A DNA stretch of 64,000 nt from NCBI GenBank assembly GCA_963556145.1, contig OY744461.1, forward strand, positions 4,960,001 to 5,024,000, in the 5' to 3' direction. The translations under genes and the position numbers were made by a program. Of this stretch, positions 23,326 through 34,845 are shown one piece after another (within the stretch, counting starts at the first letter, position 1; each line of letters begins with the position of its first letter). The stretch is from Hygrocybe punicea (lineage: Eukaryota > Basidiomycota > Agaricomycetes > Agaricales > Hygrophoraceae). The notes under the pieces are model-generated. The model was not told where the DNA came from, made no database searches, and saw nothing but the letters and a program-made list of their open reading frames with translations.

Positions 23326-25263
23326 ATGACAAGGTCAACATCCAAACACAGGAAGCTCTCAGCTTCTTCACATGGTGTGAAGGCAACGGAGCCTGTTTCA
23401 AAGCCCAAGCCCAAGCCTAAAACAAAACCCAAACCCAAACCAAAATCAAAGCCTCGTGCCAACAATGAATCTCAGGATGACTCTGCAATTGATTCTTCAA
23501 GTATCTCAATTGATAACCTGTCTACTGCTGACTTGAAGCTCTGGAAGCAGTTTCAGGCTAAGATGAAGTCACAATCAGCTGCTCAGTTGCAGGAGGAAGA
23601 AGATGCACATATGTTCACATTTATCATGTTTTTACTTATATTTATTAACAACTACACGGAGTGGTACGCAAGCGCAATGCGGAGATGATGGCTGAGGAGG
23701 ATAATAGTGAGGATGAGGAAGGGGAGAGAGTTCCTACAAGCAAGAAGCAGAAGTTAAATGTAGTCCTGGACAGTGACGAGGAAGAGGAGAGAGTTCCTAC
23801 AGGCAAGAAGCACAAGTTAAATCTAGTCCTGGACACTGATGAGGAAGACCTGCATGCCGTTCTGGGTGATGAGCTGCTAGGTGATGATGATGACTTCCAC
23901 CGTCGGTCTCCTCCTTTTCAAATTACTGCATGTTAACCCTTCTTCCAGACGATGAGAATGCGAATGTGAATGAGCAGAATGGATGCCTGGATGAGAATGT
24001 GACAGGAAACGGTGTAGGTAATCTCTTCATGATAGGGAGCATAGTACTGCTAAAGGTCAATTATAGATTGCTGTTACCATTGAAGATGAAGACCAGGGCC
24101 AGACATCCAGGAGGGGTACACACTCCCAGCGGCACCTGGCATCTCATACCACTACATCTCAGCTGGGGCACTCTGAAAAGCTAACCAAGAAGAATTTCAC
24201 ACCATGAGGAATGCGTCTAGCAAATGCAGGCAAATCTATGGCAAGAGAGAAGATTGCTTTGACCCATGCATTCCCTAAGGACAAGGATGCCTTCATTTGG
24301 GAATCCATTCAACAAGCTGTGAAGGATAGTCAGTCGCTTCGTGAAGCTTTGGAAAAGGTGCGTGATGATCCAGATTATCAGGATAATTTGATGGAATACA
24401 TGGGTTTTCAGGTGAGGTTGTAGGCTGTTGAGCTAACACGGTGCTCAGGTTGGTTACGCGATAACTGGTTTAAGGGGCGACCTCAAGGCAAAGGCCAAAG
24501 CCAGCATTGCTGGCCACTTTGGCATTCCAGGTAACATGTCAAAAAGTGAAATAGAGAATGCGATACATTGGGTTTTGGATGGGTCGAAGTTCACACGTGG
24601 TGAAGTCAACATGGAGGCAAGTTTCAATACGCTTTCAATGAGAGAAGACTGATGGGCCATTCTCACAAAACAGAAACGAGAAGTGGTAAATCCAGAGCCA
24701 TTTGGTCATCCTATAATTGGCGACATCATCAGAACTCAGTGGTGTGAAAAGGGTAAGGCTGATATCCAATCATATATGGCCATGGTCGCTCAGAAGAAGA
24801 TACCGGAGGCTGTAATCCTGGCAGTTGTTACTGCGGTACGTGTTTTTGTCACTTCACATGATGTGTACAACTGGATAACCTTTACCCTAGGTTGAGAATG
24901 CATTGATGGAGTGGGCAAGCGGGGAGTATATCCACTTACAATTCAGCCACGAAGTCGCTAGTTCAAGGTAAAGTGATGAAACTACTGATATGCTAAGTTA
25001 TCTTAAAGTGTGATCTGAGTAGATATGCTCATCATCAAGCTACATGGGGAACTTTGAAGAAGAAGTCTCCTATGTGGACGGAGAAGAAGATGAAGACCTT
25101 GTTTCAGACCGTCATGTAGGAAGTGTTTAACCAGGAGGATGTTTCTGATGCACATTTCCACAGGAAAAACTCCAAATACGCCGCAATTCATGCTCAAGAC
25201 ACAGAAAACAGGGATCTCAATGACATTGATTTCGCGCAGCTGGAACAATCAGCATTGGTATAG
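23326..25263 (+). pseudogene. DUF6532-like gene, decayed
   Basis: The gene begins with a Lys/Pro tract (KPKPKPKTKPKPKPKSKP near 23,395-23,455), then an acidic linker containing two near-identical blocks (ERVPTSKKQKLNVVLDSDEE and ERVPTGKKHKLNLVLDTDEE). The C-terminal half is globular: MAREKIALTHAFPKDKDAFI, GLRGDLKAKAKASIAGHFGI, VENALMEWASGEYIHLQFSH and YAHHQATWGTLKKKSPMW. This layout fits the agaricomycete DUF6532 domain, whose function is unknown. TGA at 24205-24207 and TAG at 25117-25119 break the frame; TAG at 25261-25263 is the likely end. It lies on the same strand as the TET/JBP gene and inside the candidate Plavaka unit. Confidence 0.55.
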
Positions 25264-25399
25264 AAGTGCAGTGGCTGCTCAGAAGAGTTCTCCCTCCTTT
25301 GCTCTTTATTTAGAAGTCTCTTTCCACCAACATTGCATTTAATATATTCAAATTTAGATGACTTATATCTGGGTGAATCAGAGTAAATCAGAGTAAATA

Positions 25400-25599
25400 A
25401 AAGCAGAAAAACCAGCCTTTCAGAGCACTCTGTACAGCTCAAACGCTGCTCAAATGCTGCTCTAAAGTGCTCTAAAGTGCTCTCAGAGCAGAGAGCCTCA
25501 AGCAGGTTGCTCTCAGAGCCACTCAGAGTGCTCTGGCAGCTTTGGTGCTTTCCTCACTCTGAGCGGCTCTGAGACTCTCTCAGAGTGCCTTAGAGCATC
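25400..25599. repeat. cluster of short CTCAGAGTGCTCT-type repeats
   Basis: Many overlapping copies of gctctaaagtgctct, tctcagagc and actcagagtgctct fill this segment, directly inside the right candidate terminus. They may be subterminal transposase-binding repeats. The left end has a shorter series (cacagagtgtcacagagtg). Confidence 0.7.
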
Positions 25600-25615
25600 A
25601 GTGTTTTTCCTGATG
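25600..25615 (-). repeat. right terminal inverted repeat of the candidate Plavaka element
   Basis: Exact reverse complement of 8240-8255. With the six bases before it, it also forms a small hairpin (catcag...ctgatg). Confidence 0.5.
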
Positions 25616-27769
25616 TGAGTTCTATGGATTACTTTAAGGACGAATTATTTATTTGTTGATCAAATTTTTAACAAAAACGAGCGAATGTGGAGTTTGCGGT
25701 GCATAGTTGCACCTTAGTGAGGTGGGGTCTATCTACCCTATGAGCAACAACCAGGCATGCATCTCGTGGAAGTTCTCTATTAACAAGATACCTCCACTAA
25801 CACATGTATAACGTGTTGACTAACTTACAAGCTTTATAGCGCGAAAGTCACGTGATCACTTGAATATTCAAATGTTCTGGCTGATCATATTCATGCACAT
25901 TTCTTTATGTTCTCACATGACAAATGTTTAAATCAAGTCCATTCAACCTGATATATCCACCAGGTAAAAATGCATTTGAATTTTCGGAAACTTTTTGGAA
26001 ATTATATCATTGTAGCATTAATCAATGCATGAATTGCCGAAGCTTGGGAAAAGTGGGAATGCGATGTTCATATCACATCACGGTGCTGGCAAGTTCAAGA
26101 ACTTTGCCTAATTTTCAACAATATGAATAAAGTTTAAATATACGGAGTTATAGTTTCACCAAGTTAATATCTCCCTGAATTAAGTTGTTGCTAACAATTT
26201 CTCTAATGCATGTTTTTCGAAAGAACTATTCTTCTATTTTCAAGACAGCAATCATTTAGTCAATCCAATGTTCTTTGCACTAATCAACTCTAAGCAAGCA
26301 TAATAAAATAAGATATTCCACCAGACTTGTGATTCACGTGATTATTCAAGCATTCAAACACATTTATTCAATCACGTGAGTCACGTGATTATTCGAGCGT
26401 TCAAACACATTTATTCAATCACATGAGTCATGTGATTATTCGAAAGTGATGTCTGTCACGTGATCATTTGAACATTCAAATACCCTATTAGGTCGAGTGA
26501 TAAAATCATATTAACATTGAAGATGAATTCTGAAATATTGTACCGAATAAAAGACATTGCAGGAGAGTTGGGTGTTTCAAACTTCTGTATTTAATTTTAT
26601 GACTCACTTTAAGATCCATCCATTAAAAACTTATTCAAAATTAGTTGATCCATCATGTTCTATTTGTTATCCATTACATCTTCCAATTATAAATTTACAT
26701 AACTCTCAAGTCACCCTTGTTATTCATGAATTGAGTCATCACTGTATTCAAAGTTGAATCAAATAAGTAATTGAATAGTGAATCTAAATTTTCAATCGAG
26801 TTTGAATTCAACGCTAAATTAAATATTGAAATCAAGGCTGACATAAGTATTGAATTTACATCCACTTACACGTTTGCTTGAAAGCTGTTTTCTCTCATTG
26901 TTATTACATCATTTGGGCTTATTGATTGGTATTAAAAATCCTCACAGTACATGTTGTTTATATTAATGTGGAACAATCTCTTCAACTCAGTGTCCAGATG
27001 TGTCAATGCCGAATTTACATCTGTGTTTTTCTTTGTGGACAATCGGAAATCCAAATCACGCGTTGCAGATGCGCAAAGAGGACAGGTACGGTCTGCAACA
27101 ATGCCCCAGAATATCGTAAAGCTGCCAGAATCTGGTGATTCAATGGCTGTTCTTATGAAGCTGGTCATTATGACTCACCCTCACATTAGGTTTGTTCCTT
27201 TGCTTTTAAATACAATGCCATATTTCAAATGTTTCCAGCAGCTGGCATCAAACACTTCACCGATTACAATAAATATATCACACTTTTGAAAATATTCTTT
27301 GTATATAGAGTTAGATGATCAGAATGAATTCATTTGCTTTTGTGAATCTATTATATAATATTAATTTACTCCATGGCTTCTATGTTACGAGTTGTTCCCT
27401 AAATTCTTACGAGTCCAGGCAGATCGTCCGTAGTTAATTAATTAGTTAATCAATCAATGAATTAATCAATTAATTAATAATTGATTGATTAAGTTTTGAA
27501 ATCACCCATCACGCCAAATTCTAAAATCTTACTGATTTTTTTTGAGCAAAATGATGAGTAGTCTCGATTTTCTCAACTTTGTCCTCAAATATTTTCATGA
27601 ATATGGCATTTATGATTGTAAAAAATTGAATGCTGCTCAGAAGAATGAGAAAAAATATTTCCATGATGCGAAAAATGATCACAAAAGGAACTTGTCACAC
27701 TGAGTCATGGGTTACTCACACTTCCAAGGCTCCCCCGACTTTTTCACCAGTTAAGACGCGTCATCCCAG
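25616..27769. other. AT-rich spacer, no gene seen
   Basis: Short open frames occur, but none has codon bias, introns or family text that I recognise. It contains the 47-bp tandem repeat at 26334-26480 and a ttaatcaattaattaat palindrome-like tract near 27,435-27,490. A similar tract lies near 61,160-61,200, and both are preceded by tgttacgagtt (27,383 and 61,112). Confidence 0.5.
26334..26480. repeat. 47-bp tandem repeat with CACGTGA motifs
   Basis: Copies of tcacgtgattattc start at 26334, 26381 and 26428 (the last has tcatgtg), an exact 47-bp period, with a degenerate fourth copy at about 26456. Each unit carries attcaaacacatttattcaa and palindromic cacgtg. Confidence 0.85.
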
Positions 27770-28885
27770 AGATTTTGACCTGGCCCAATGTAAATCAACC
27801 CCCACACCTCGTTTGGGGTCAACACGAGAGGCCAGAGGGTCAACGCCTCACTCTCCTATCTTCTGCCCTGGGCTCCAACTTCGAACTTTTAAGACTCAAT
27901 GCCTGGCCTCACACATCTTGACCACCCCCAGCTCGAGGAGAACCCAACCATCTTGTTCAGGTTGAAAATGAGATGTCAGGTGCCCCAGCACCATTGCCTT
28001 GCTACTCTGTGTCCAACCTCCACCCTCCCACTTTTTGATCATTTAAGCCACCCATTTTCGACCACCACAACTCGACTACACTCCCGGCATCTCCTCTGTG
28101 TCCAAAATGAGAGATCAGGGCCCACAAAACCATCGCCTTTCCACCCTTTGCTCAAACCCCCCACCCTCACTCATTCCACACCGACACCACCTCCTTACAT
28201 GCCTATTTTCGACCACCCCTGTCTCGAATAGACCCCTGACGTGCCGTTTGCATCAACAATGAGAAGTGGGAGGCCCCACTCCCATCACCTTGCCACTCTG
28301 TGTCTAAAACCCAACCCCCCATTTTCAACTATCAGATGCCCCTGCCCGCCCCATTTTCAACCACCCCTGGCTAGTCTACACCGCCGGCACTCTGTTTCTG
28401 TTGAAAATGAGCGGTTTGGAGGTCTCAGGATTTCACATTCCATCTGTCTGCACAACCACCACCAAACCCCCTGTTTCAACTACCAAGACACCCCGTCACG
28501 CACTGTTTTCGACCACCCATGGCCAGTCTACACCCCCCGCACCTCGTTAGTGTGGAAAATGAGCAGTCGGGGGCTTTCAGGCCCTCACACTCCGGTTGTC
28601 CACCCAACCACCACTAACCCCCTTTTCTCAACTACCAGGACGCCCCCGCTCCCCCCATTTTCAACCACTCCCCATCAGTCTACACCCCCACGCTCTGTTT
28701 CTGTTGGAAACGAGTGGTCAGGGGGTCACAGGACTTCGCATTCTGGCTGTTTGCCCAATCACCGCCACCAACCCCTTTTTTATTAACCAGGACACCTCGT
28801 CCCACACTGCTGGGTCATGTACACCCCCTTGTGTCCTGTTTCTGTTGAAATCGCGAGGTCAGAAAGCTCAGGCTCTCCACTTTTG
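27770..28885. repeat. satellite-like tandem array, ~150-bp period
   Basis: The marker ttttc(g/a)accacc occurs at 28055, 28206, 28354, 28506 and 28658 (spacing 148-152), with weaker copies at about 27772 and 27915. Each unit continues with agtctacacc, ctgtttctgttgaaaatgag and caaccaccac(c/t)aa. The array is C-rich on the plus strand. Long open frames across it are by-products of the composition. Confidence 0.85.
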
Positions 28886-29039
28886 GTTTGTTTGTTACAT
28901 AGAAATTAAATATTATATAATCAATTTCCAAATATATCTCTGAAATCTAATGCAATGTTTATGATACATCATCTGCTAGTGTATATTATGTTATTCTACT
29001 GTGTTGTGTTTCTACTACTCCTGCTTTTCCCCATTCCCT

Positions 29040-29345
29040 CTGGACTCTGTATAGGGCAATATCAGCCAATAAGCAAAAATAGGCTAAAATCAGATGATAT
29101 GCTGATATGGTCATTTAAAACATATAATTCAATATGGTATCGTCACATACATATATTGTCTTCATTGATAATTATATATTTCAAGTGAAATCTGTTATTG
29201 ATACTGGTAAAAACTATACAAATATCAATTCCAAGGATTTCAGGATTATTCATATGTTTTGTGCAAAAACACAGAAAAAAGAATTTGTTCATGCCATGCA
29301 CAGCACTGGCCCACTAAACAAGTTGTGCAATTTAAAATTGCATCA
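29040..29345 (+). repeat. dispersed repeat family, copy 1
   Basis: The segment from cagatgatatgctgatatgg to cagcactggcccactaaac aligns with 61650-61910 at moderate identity. Its last ~30 bp (catgccatgcacagcactgg plus cccactaaacaagt) is near identical to 62274-62310 and recurs with one difference at 35889-35912. It looks like the conserved end of a mobile element. No coding capacity was seen. Confidence 0.7.
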
Positions 29346-29521
29346 GCTAACATACTATATATATGTTGTAGTCTTGAAATTCTGAGAATTTTATTTCACA
29401 GACAACCTTGACACTGTCTTTCTCCATCTCACAAGTTAAGAATGCATGTTTTAGCTCTGAGAAAGTGTGTGTTCCACCTTGTCATGTTCAGCTAACCCTT
29501 CTACTCTAGATGTATATATAC

Positions 29522-30442
29522 TAGTGTTGCCAAAGTTCAGTTCGGTCCGGTTCCGACCCTTTTTGGCGGAACCGCGAACTGAACTTCGGGTCCGGTTTGG
29601 TGCATGGCCAAACCTGGACCCAGACAGCGTTGAACTGTCTCGCCGCATTTGGTCTGGGTTCAGACACTGTCTGAAACCCAGACTGAGGTGGGCTCCCATG
29701 AGCTCCGTTCTCCTTGCAAATGGCAGGCATGTGTCAATAGATACAGCACTGCATATTGCAAGGTAGATGGGTGTGGGGGAGCCCTCCGGTGTCCCCAAGG
29801 GATGTGGAGGGATGGGGCGTCTTGTCCCATGGTCCCTGCCTGGCATTGCCAGCATTTGCTGCTGCTGCCGTTGCCATTGCTGCCGGCACTGCAGTTGCTG
29901 CTGCTGCTGCTGCCGCTGTTGCTGGCCATTGCTGTTGCCGTTGCCGCCACTGGTGGTGGTGGTGGTGGTGGTGGTGGTGTTGTGGCTGTCCCATGTCCAT
30001 TGGCGTTGGGTGGTCATCTCGCGGCCATGGGTGTGGTCACACTGCGGTCGCGGTCGAGCTTCCTGTAGCAGGCAACATTAGTAAAGTTCAGGAAAGTAAA
30101 ATACGTACCTGTGTTCATGAATGCGACATTGTGTCGCGTTCATTGGCCTTGCGTTGTTGCGTGTTGGTGAAGAAAGCTACCTGTAACGGTCACATGATAC
30201 TGTTTAACACGAAAAAGTAAGTAAAGGAATGCAAAAAATAAATGAAATAAATACCTTAAAAATATCTGCATTCGCAGTTTGGACGCAGTTTGGAGCCGTT
30301 CAGGAAATCTGGCAGGCCTCAAAACCCAGAACTGAACCCACGGTCCAGTTCAGCACTTGGCTGAACTTAGACTGAACTTAGGGTTCAGTTCGGGGTTTGA
30401 ACCGGGTTCGGCTAGGTTTGGAACCGAACTATGGCAACACTA
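29522..30442. mobile_element. non-autonomous hAT element N1, 921 bp
   Basis: The ends are tagtgttgccaaagttcag and its inverted counterpart ending ctatggcaacacta. The octamer atatatac is present outside both ends (29514-29521 and 30443-30450). The interior contains dense GCx trinucleotide repeats (gctgctgctgctgc, gtggtggtggtgg) that open several meaningless frames on both strands. The first ~350 bp is homologous, inverted, to the element at 44326-45379. No transposase domain was found. Confidence 0.93.
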
Positions 30443-31094
30443 ATATATACTAGCAGCTCTTACATTGCATCTTACTTTATTGCTGATGATATTTTTTTAT
30501 ATTGACTCCTCTTTGGGAGAGTGAGTTTTGTTTCTGTGACATGTGATGTGGGACTATGACCTCCTTATCTTTCACCATCTCCACTATTCTGCTTGCCTAC
30601 TCTTTCAAAGTCATTTTTTTTTGGGAGTTGACCACTATTGACTGCTCAAATGCACAACATAAACCAGAATAGCTTGAAATTACTGATGGCTTGGAGAGAA
30701 CAAAGACCCAGCTTGACACTGCTTCATTTGTGCTCCAGGATTTATACTGTGTCTCCCTTCACCATTTCTTCTCTTTATAAATCTCCTCCAGGTAGAGCTG
30801 TCCTCACTGGACTGCTCAGTCTGACCTTGAATTAGTGTTTATTTTCTCTTCATTCCTCATTCTTATCCTTGCTTCAGTTGTCTGTTTGCCTTTTTGTACA
30901 AATTCAGGACACCAAGTTAAAACCACTATACTGCATGTTGGTGATGACTGGTGAGACCTGCATAATAAAAAATGTTTGTGATGGCCATGTTTTTCTGAAT
31001 ACACTGTAAGAGTGTATTAGATTGTCAAGTCACAGAAAATAAGAATCCTTATGTAAATTGGGAGGGTGGGACGAGTAACCTGCCATGTGAAGCA

Positions 31095-31547
31095 ATGGCC
31101 CACACCCAACTAGTTGCGTTGAACAACAGAGAGAAGCCAGATGGAACGATTGATCAGATATGGGATGATCTTCATAGCATTATCAATACGCTTGGACGAG
31201 ATGGGATGAGCTCTGATGAAAGTGAGGTTGAAACCGACAGGAGGAGGCAAAGCAAAGTCTTTCAAGTGAAAAGGCTGGAATGGCGCTCGCCGATCATCGG
31301 GGTGTGTTTAGCCCGTGTGGACAGGGACTACAATGTTATGAATGGATACGGGAACACTCGAGCCGGAAATCCTCCCCAACGTCACGAACGAGTTGGCGGA
31401 AGAGACAGCATCAGGGACGCTATCCCAAAGCTACCCATCAACTTTTATAGCGCAAAGTGGTATCAGGAGCTATCGACGTGGGACAAGAGATGCCTTGATG
31501 GTGGAGAAGAATTTGATTTAGAGGCGGTGATGTCTGCGCTTGACTGA
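31095..31547 (+). CDS. C-terminal fragment of a TE-associated hypothetical protein
   Basis: An open frame of 150 codons from an ATG. The text DGMSSDESEVETDRRRQSKV followed by FQVKRLEWRSPII and a C-terminal FYSAKWYQEL matches a recurrent agaricomycete family that I know only as hypothetical. In that family this is the C-terminal part, so the copy is probably 5'-truncated. The sequence upstream to the hAT element shows no matching exon. Confidence 0.45.
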   Translation: MAHTQLVALNNREKPDGTIDQIWDDLHSIINTLGRDGMSSDESEVETDRRRQSKVFQVKRLEWRSPIIGVCLARVDRDYNVMNGYGNTRAGNPPQRHERVGGRDSIRDAIPKLPINFYSAKWYQELSTWDKRCLDGGEEFDLEAVMSALD

Positions 31548-31775
31548 TAGGAATGAGAGGCGAATGGTGATGGCCAGATTTGGCAGGAAATCGATACTAT
31601 GGTGAATGAAAGCTCGTGTATGTTACGGTAGAAGTGGGAAATGCAAGGGGTACGCAGAGTTGAGTGATGCCAAAGCGGGAACACAGCACACTAGAGTGAG
31701 GATTGAGCGAGCGGCAAGACACCACGACATCCCACGTGTGAAGCCGACAATGAGGAGGAAGTGATCAGACCGAAA

Positions 31776-31884
31776 GGAATTGGAGTCTGCACGGGAAACC
31801 CAGTGCACACAATTGTAGGAAGAAAGCGAGAGCCTAGGAAGCAATGGAGGAATTGGAGTCTGCACGGGAAACCCAGTGCACACA
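31776..31884. repeat. two 36-bp direct repeats, 73-bp period
   Basis: ggaattggagtctgcacggg continuing to gtgcacaca occurs at 31776-31811 and 31849-31884. Confidence 0.85.
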
Positions 31885-31998
31885 TGACGGTAGAAGTGGA
31901 CAAACTTTTCCACTGAGACTTGAACTTGTCACATGTCACCTGTCACCGCCATGGTGATAGTCACAGTCACAGTACGCATCTTTTCTTCATCCGCGCTG

Positions 31999-32235
31999 CA
32001 GTGGTTTCTACCCTGAAGACTCCTCTATTTGCTTCATCGCGAACCCCTTCTTTGCCGGTTTTCACGTAACCCTAACATTTGCCCTGTCGCTTCACTCAGT
32101 GGTTTCTACCTTGAAGAATCCTATTTGCTTCAACTCAGTTGTTCAGTCATTTCTCTACTTTGCATCGGCACTTCAGTGGTTTCTACCCTGAAGACTTCCA
32201 CTCTGCGCTTCAGTGGTTTCTACCCTGCAGACTCC
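31999..32235. repeat. four interspersed copies of cagtggtttctaccctgaag
   Basis: Copies start at 31999, 32097, 32173 and 32211 with minor changes. The spacing is irregular. They are not in a recognisable gene. Confidence 0.8.
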
Positions 32236-32399
32236 CACTCCATTCTTCAGTGATTGTGACTTCCAACTGTCCAATCCATTACGTTCATTACGCTGTCTGC
32301 CACTCATTGTCTTTGTAAATCCTTCCCCACACTTTCTTTCGTGACCTTGTCTCTGCTCCTCATGACATCAGGTTCGTTCACCGTGAACCTCGCTTGTTC

Positions 32400-33936
32400 T
32401 GAATACTGACCTCTGTCCTCGAATTGATTCAGGTTCTTTGAGCAACATTGATGGCGTGCTATGGTTTTCTCCCAACTCCTCTCGAACCATTTCCACCATT
32501 CCTCCACCCAACCCAACCACTTCGAATCTTGAAACCGATCTGTTCACCAACTGTACCCTACTTCACAATTACATGAACCCTCGTTGGTGGGATACAAACC
32601 ATGGCTGGTTAACCTTCATACCAGTGAACCCGGTCTTTGTTGGTGTCTTTGAGTGCCTAACTCACATTCCTTCGGAGCGTGACCTAGAACCACCGAATCC
32701 TGGCCTGTTCACATTAAAATTGTCCATTCGACAGAAATGGCGTGACGTCGAGGTGCTTCTACAATATGCATCCGAACATTTGGAATCACGTTCTCATCTT
32801 GACGAAGTCTGGGCAGCGGCCTGCCCCACAACCACCCGAGCTTGGCTACACTAGAGCCCACAGAACCAAACAAACTGCCATGCGAAAGGCCAAGATTTCT
32901 CATTGCGGAGGCTTCATCAAAATAAGAACATCTTACCAAGCAGGAATGGGATGGTCAGCAGCATCTGTATTGCTGCCATCTGGCAGGAGATGAAACCCAT
33001 CCAAACGATGAACCAATCTCGAGAAGTTTCTTCAACGTCAAATATGGCAATACTTCTATTGTTTCTGAAGTGCTGTACAAATCCTGAATGGTTGTTGACA
33101 GTTCAACTTGCCAAAACGAGTTTTCACATACCTTCTACGTTTTTCATTGCGGAGTCGACCCATTTATTATGGAAGAATTCAACAACTTTGATGATGAAAA
33201 ATATTATGTTAATTTCGGACACCAAGGCTACCATTGTCGATCCGGCTCAATTCCCAGACGAGGATCATATTTCTATCTCTGAATTTCACGATGTTTGGCA
33301 GATCCAGCTCTTCGAGAGACAAGCCCTTTCTGACAGGCAAGAATGGCACGCCCGCCGCTGTTACTTGCCTCATCTGCGGTCGGGTTGGCCACAGGTTACC
33401 ATTCTGACATTTTGAATCTTCTTACTTCGCTACTTTCATCTTTTTCACCAGATACTCCCTGCATCAGCACAATCACTACTCTCGGGGATCGCTCACAACA
33501 GGACAAGGTTACCTTATTCCTAGCACATGATATCCCTGCCCCATTCACATGGGGTCACGCTGCATGGGATTTTTTCCAGAATATTCCCAAGCCATTCACC
33601 CCCTTCAGACCGATTGAGGAGGATACACAGGTGGCAATTGGCATTGAAGACGGTATGTGCAGGACCTTCTCAGTGAAGTCACACACAAGCTCACTTTCAG
33701 CTTGCAATAGTGTAACAGTCCACTTTCGATGTTTAAGCGGAGATTTTTTCTTGCCCGATGTCTCACTGCGCCGATGGTCACCCAACAGTTGCCACGAAAA
33801 CAACATGCAAAGCTTCCACCACAAGAGAGCACGAACGGAGAATAATCCTGTGCAGCAATCTGCCTCGTCAATCGCTGAAAACAGTCTAGGCCACTCCATC
33901 TCCGTTACCCGTTCCAGCAGCGGGTCCATTCAGGCT
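32400..33936 (+). other. open but unrecognised coding-like fragments
   Basis: Plus-strand frames at about 32438-32854 (DTNHGWLTFIPVNPVFVGVF), 32903-33415 and 33343-33930 (FTWGHAAWDFFQNIPKPFTP) overlap in different frames and may be exons of one frameshifted gene. I recognise no family. The last runs into repeat copy B. They may be remains of a hypothetical gene cut by the repeat. Confidence 0.3.
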
Positions 33937-33937
33937 A

Positions 33938-34845
33938 AGTGTCTCTGCAGCAGCTGCCTGTGGTTGCACCAGCTGGTGCCCCCGCCACTTCTTTACCACA
34001 GCCCAAGCCATCCTGCTCTCAAAAACTGGAGGCAAGCTGTTCATTCCCTGCTACTGGTTTATGGCTCATGATTTATCAGTCTGTGATGGCTTATGTGTTT
34101 TCTTGTTCCTGTGTTTTCTTATTCCTGTGTTTTCTTGTTCATTTGTCAGACATGTTATCTTGTCAAAACTTACATAGGCATAGAAATAATATGGCGGTTG
34201 TTGTGAAACACTTGGTTGTATTTCAGTGTCCAGTGGGCATCCAGCAGGCATCTAGTGGGCAGCGGGCACTCAGTGGGCACTCAGTGGGCACTCAGCAGGC
34301 ACTCAGCAGACCGCTTGAGCAGGCAATGAATTTAGCACACCAGCAAAATTCATCATTTTGACTTGTTTGCAATTGTTTAGAAATGATAAATTTGGTCAGT
34401 TGTACATGGAAAAAAAAACTTGGAATTAATACATTAATACATGATCCTTTTGCACGCAAGACAGGCTATAAATTGGTAGGCTGTCTAAATTTAAATTTTG
34501 ACAAAGCCACAAATAAATCATTCTGTTTGTTGCAAAATTTTTATTTTAAGGGCTAATGGACATAACATTTGTGAGGTTGTTAATTAGGTTTGTGAATGAT
34601 TCAATGACATCTCTAATAAATTGAAAGCAAATCTATGATTTTGTCACTCTTAAAAGAACATGTAATTTGCATTTAGTGTGTGCAAAATCTCAATCAAAAT
34701 GATTAATCTTTATAGATATAAATGAATCCAAATTTAGCATTTATCAAGAACTAAATGGGCTAAAATAGATGTGCAAAATTCAAACAACTTGCAAAAGATT
34801 TAGCATTGATTTAGCAGCCTGCAAAATAGTCGGGGGTCAGGTGTG
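33938..34845 (+). repeat. dispersed 0.9-kb repeat, copy B (inverted relative to copy A)
   Basis: Reverse-complement match to 5326-6236 over its full 908 bp. Its right end cuts an otherwise open minus-strand frame at 34846, so this copy was inserted into, or recombined with, older sequence. Confidence 0.85.

Larger units (their letters stand above)
8240..25615. mobile_element. candidate Plavaka-type composite transposon carrying kinase-like, TET/JBP and DUF6532-like genes
   Basis: The left end catcaggaaaaacact (8240-8255) is the exact reverse complement of agtgtttttcctgatg (25600-25615). Both are flanked by TG (8238-8239 and 25616-25617), a possible 2-bp duplication. Just inside the left end lies cacagagtgtcacagagtg (near 8310-8330) and inside the right end a cluster of ctctcagagtgc motifs (25400-25590), reminiscent of subterminal repeats in CACTA-like elements. 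A Plavaka transposase gene starts 180 bp from the left end. Removing the nested hAT and LTR insertions leaves about 11.2 kb. The unit is an inference: the 16-bp match is short and no empty site is available. Confidence 0.5.

Noticed and set aside
26334..26480. CRISPR-like array
   Set aside because: Direct tandem units without unique spacers, in a eukaryotic context with no Cas genes.
27630..28943. Several 110-180 codon frames
   Set aside because: They follow the ~150-bp satellite period and shift frame between units.
29300..29328. Helitron 3' terminus (hairpin plus CTAA)
   Set aside because: The base after CTAA is A and the following acaagt is also conserved among copies, unlike a true Helitron end.
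29649..30220. Poly-Ala/Cys/Val frames inside hAT N1
   Set aside because: All six frames stay open because of the GCN/GTG microsatellite; no conserved domain.
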